Below the pieces are notes generated by a model, which was given only the letters and a program-made list of their open reading frames with translations, did not search any database and was not told the DNA's origin. A stretch of DNA of 36,106 bases from a virus, in the IMG/VR virus record IMGVR_UViG_3300028844_003566, positions 1-36,106 of that record. The stretch is one strand, 5' to 3'. Each line of letters opens with the position of its first letter. Positions within the stretch are counted from its first letter, which is position 1. Of this stretch, positions 35,951 to 36,106 are shown in pieces. The translations under genes were made by a program, and so were the position numbers.

Positions 35951-36106
35951 TTACGCTACTACTTCGAATGGTTCGGTGCGATAATCATATACCCACTCTG
36001 GGATCTTGTCAACTGGATAACGCAAGCGAGGCTTCGAAGCGTAGAACTTGCGGTAAGCTACGACAGGATTGCTGGAGCGGAACTCGTCAGGCATAGCAAG
36101 ACGAAG
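35951..36106 (-). CDS. C-terminal part of a phage protein (partial, 51 codons)
   Basis: The frame runs in from the right end of the window. It reads MPDEFRSSNPVVAYRKFYAS, then KPRLRYPVDKIPEWVYDYR. A pattern of this kind (AYR.FY...K, KIPEWV) is seen in small conserved aquatic-phage proteins, but I cannot name the family. The true start lies outside the window or at the internal Met. Confidence 0.6.
   Translation of the reverse strand, partial: LRLAMPDEFRSSNPVVAYRKFYASKPRLRYPVDKIPEWVYDYRTEPFEVVA

Overview
The window looks like part of a large tailed-bacteriophage genome (Caudoviricetes), probably of an aquatic phage infecting a Gram-negative-type host. About 80 genes lie on the minus strand with almost no intergenic space. 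Stop and start codons often overlap as ATGA, TAATG or GTGA. Many genes are tiny or unrecognised, and they are mixed with phage-typical accessory genes: SNase, DUF3310, a lytic transglycosylase, ClpP, a glutaredoxin, GroEL, an FKBP, an IMPDH/GMPR enzyme and a Mom-like GNAT protein. Two lipoboxes and a peptidoglycan-lytic gene suggest a host with an outer membrane. I see no terminase, portal, capsid, polymerase or integrase gene, no tRNA, no CRISPR array and no insertion sequence, so the host and exact phage group stay open. Transcription runs from high to low coordinates.

Layout from high to low coordinates: 33.3-36.1 kb has small zinc-binding proteins, an IMPDH/GMP-reductase-like enzyme, a Cys-rich protein with a sigma-region-4-like HTH, and an acidic repeat protein. 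28-33.3 kb has a zeta-toxin-like P-loop kinase, an L,D-transpeptidase-like protein, a membrane protein, a 449-aa protein with a nuclease-like motif and a Mom-like acetyltransferase-fold protein. Several proteins in this stretch share short N-terminal helical tags containing an [IL]-x-E site, which resemble capsid-targeting/prohead-protease tags. 26-28 kb is a folding module (SlyD-like FKBP, then GroEL) closed by a clear terminator. 20-26 kb has ClpP, a glutaredoxin, a lytic transglycosylase, small membrane proteins and unknowns. 13.4-20 kb is a dense run of small genes: a YkuK-like RNase-H-fold protein, a permuted-papain enzyme, SNase, a basic peptide, a lipoprotein, a SemiSWEET-like protein and a zinc-knuckle protein. 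10-13.4 kb is a glycan-type module (SDR epimerase, two glycosyltransferase-like proteins, two SAM methyltransferases).

3.3-8.3 kb is the most unusual region. It is a restriction-modification-like island: a 1113-aa fusion of a GIY-YIG/T5orf172-type domain, an SF2 helicase and an N6-adenine-methyltransferase-like domain with altered motifs. It is translationally coupled to a 137-aa protein carrying only the N-terminal (AdoMet-binding) half of a related methyltransferase, followed by a PD-(D/E)XK nuclease candidate and an NPPF-type methyltransferase. A second PD-(D/E)XK candidate at 2.2-2.7 kb is bracketed by copies of a direct repeat, and a third copy lies at 79-123. Each copy places an A-AAA-AAG heptamer just before an ATGA stop/start overlap.
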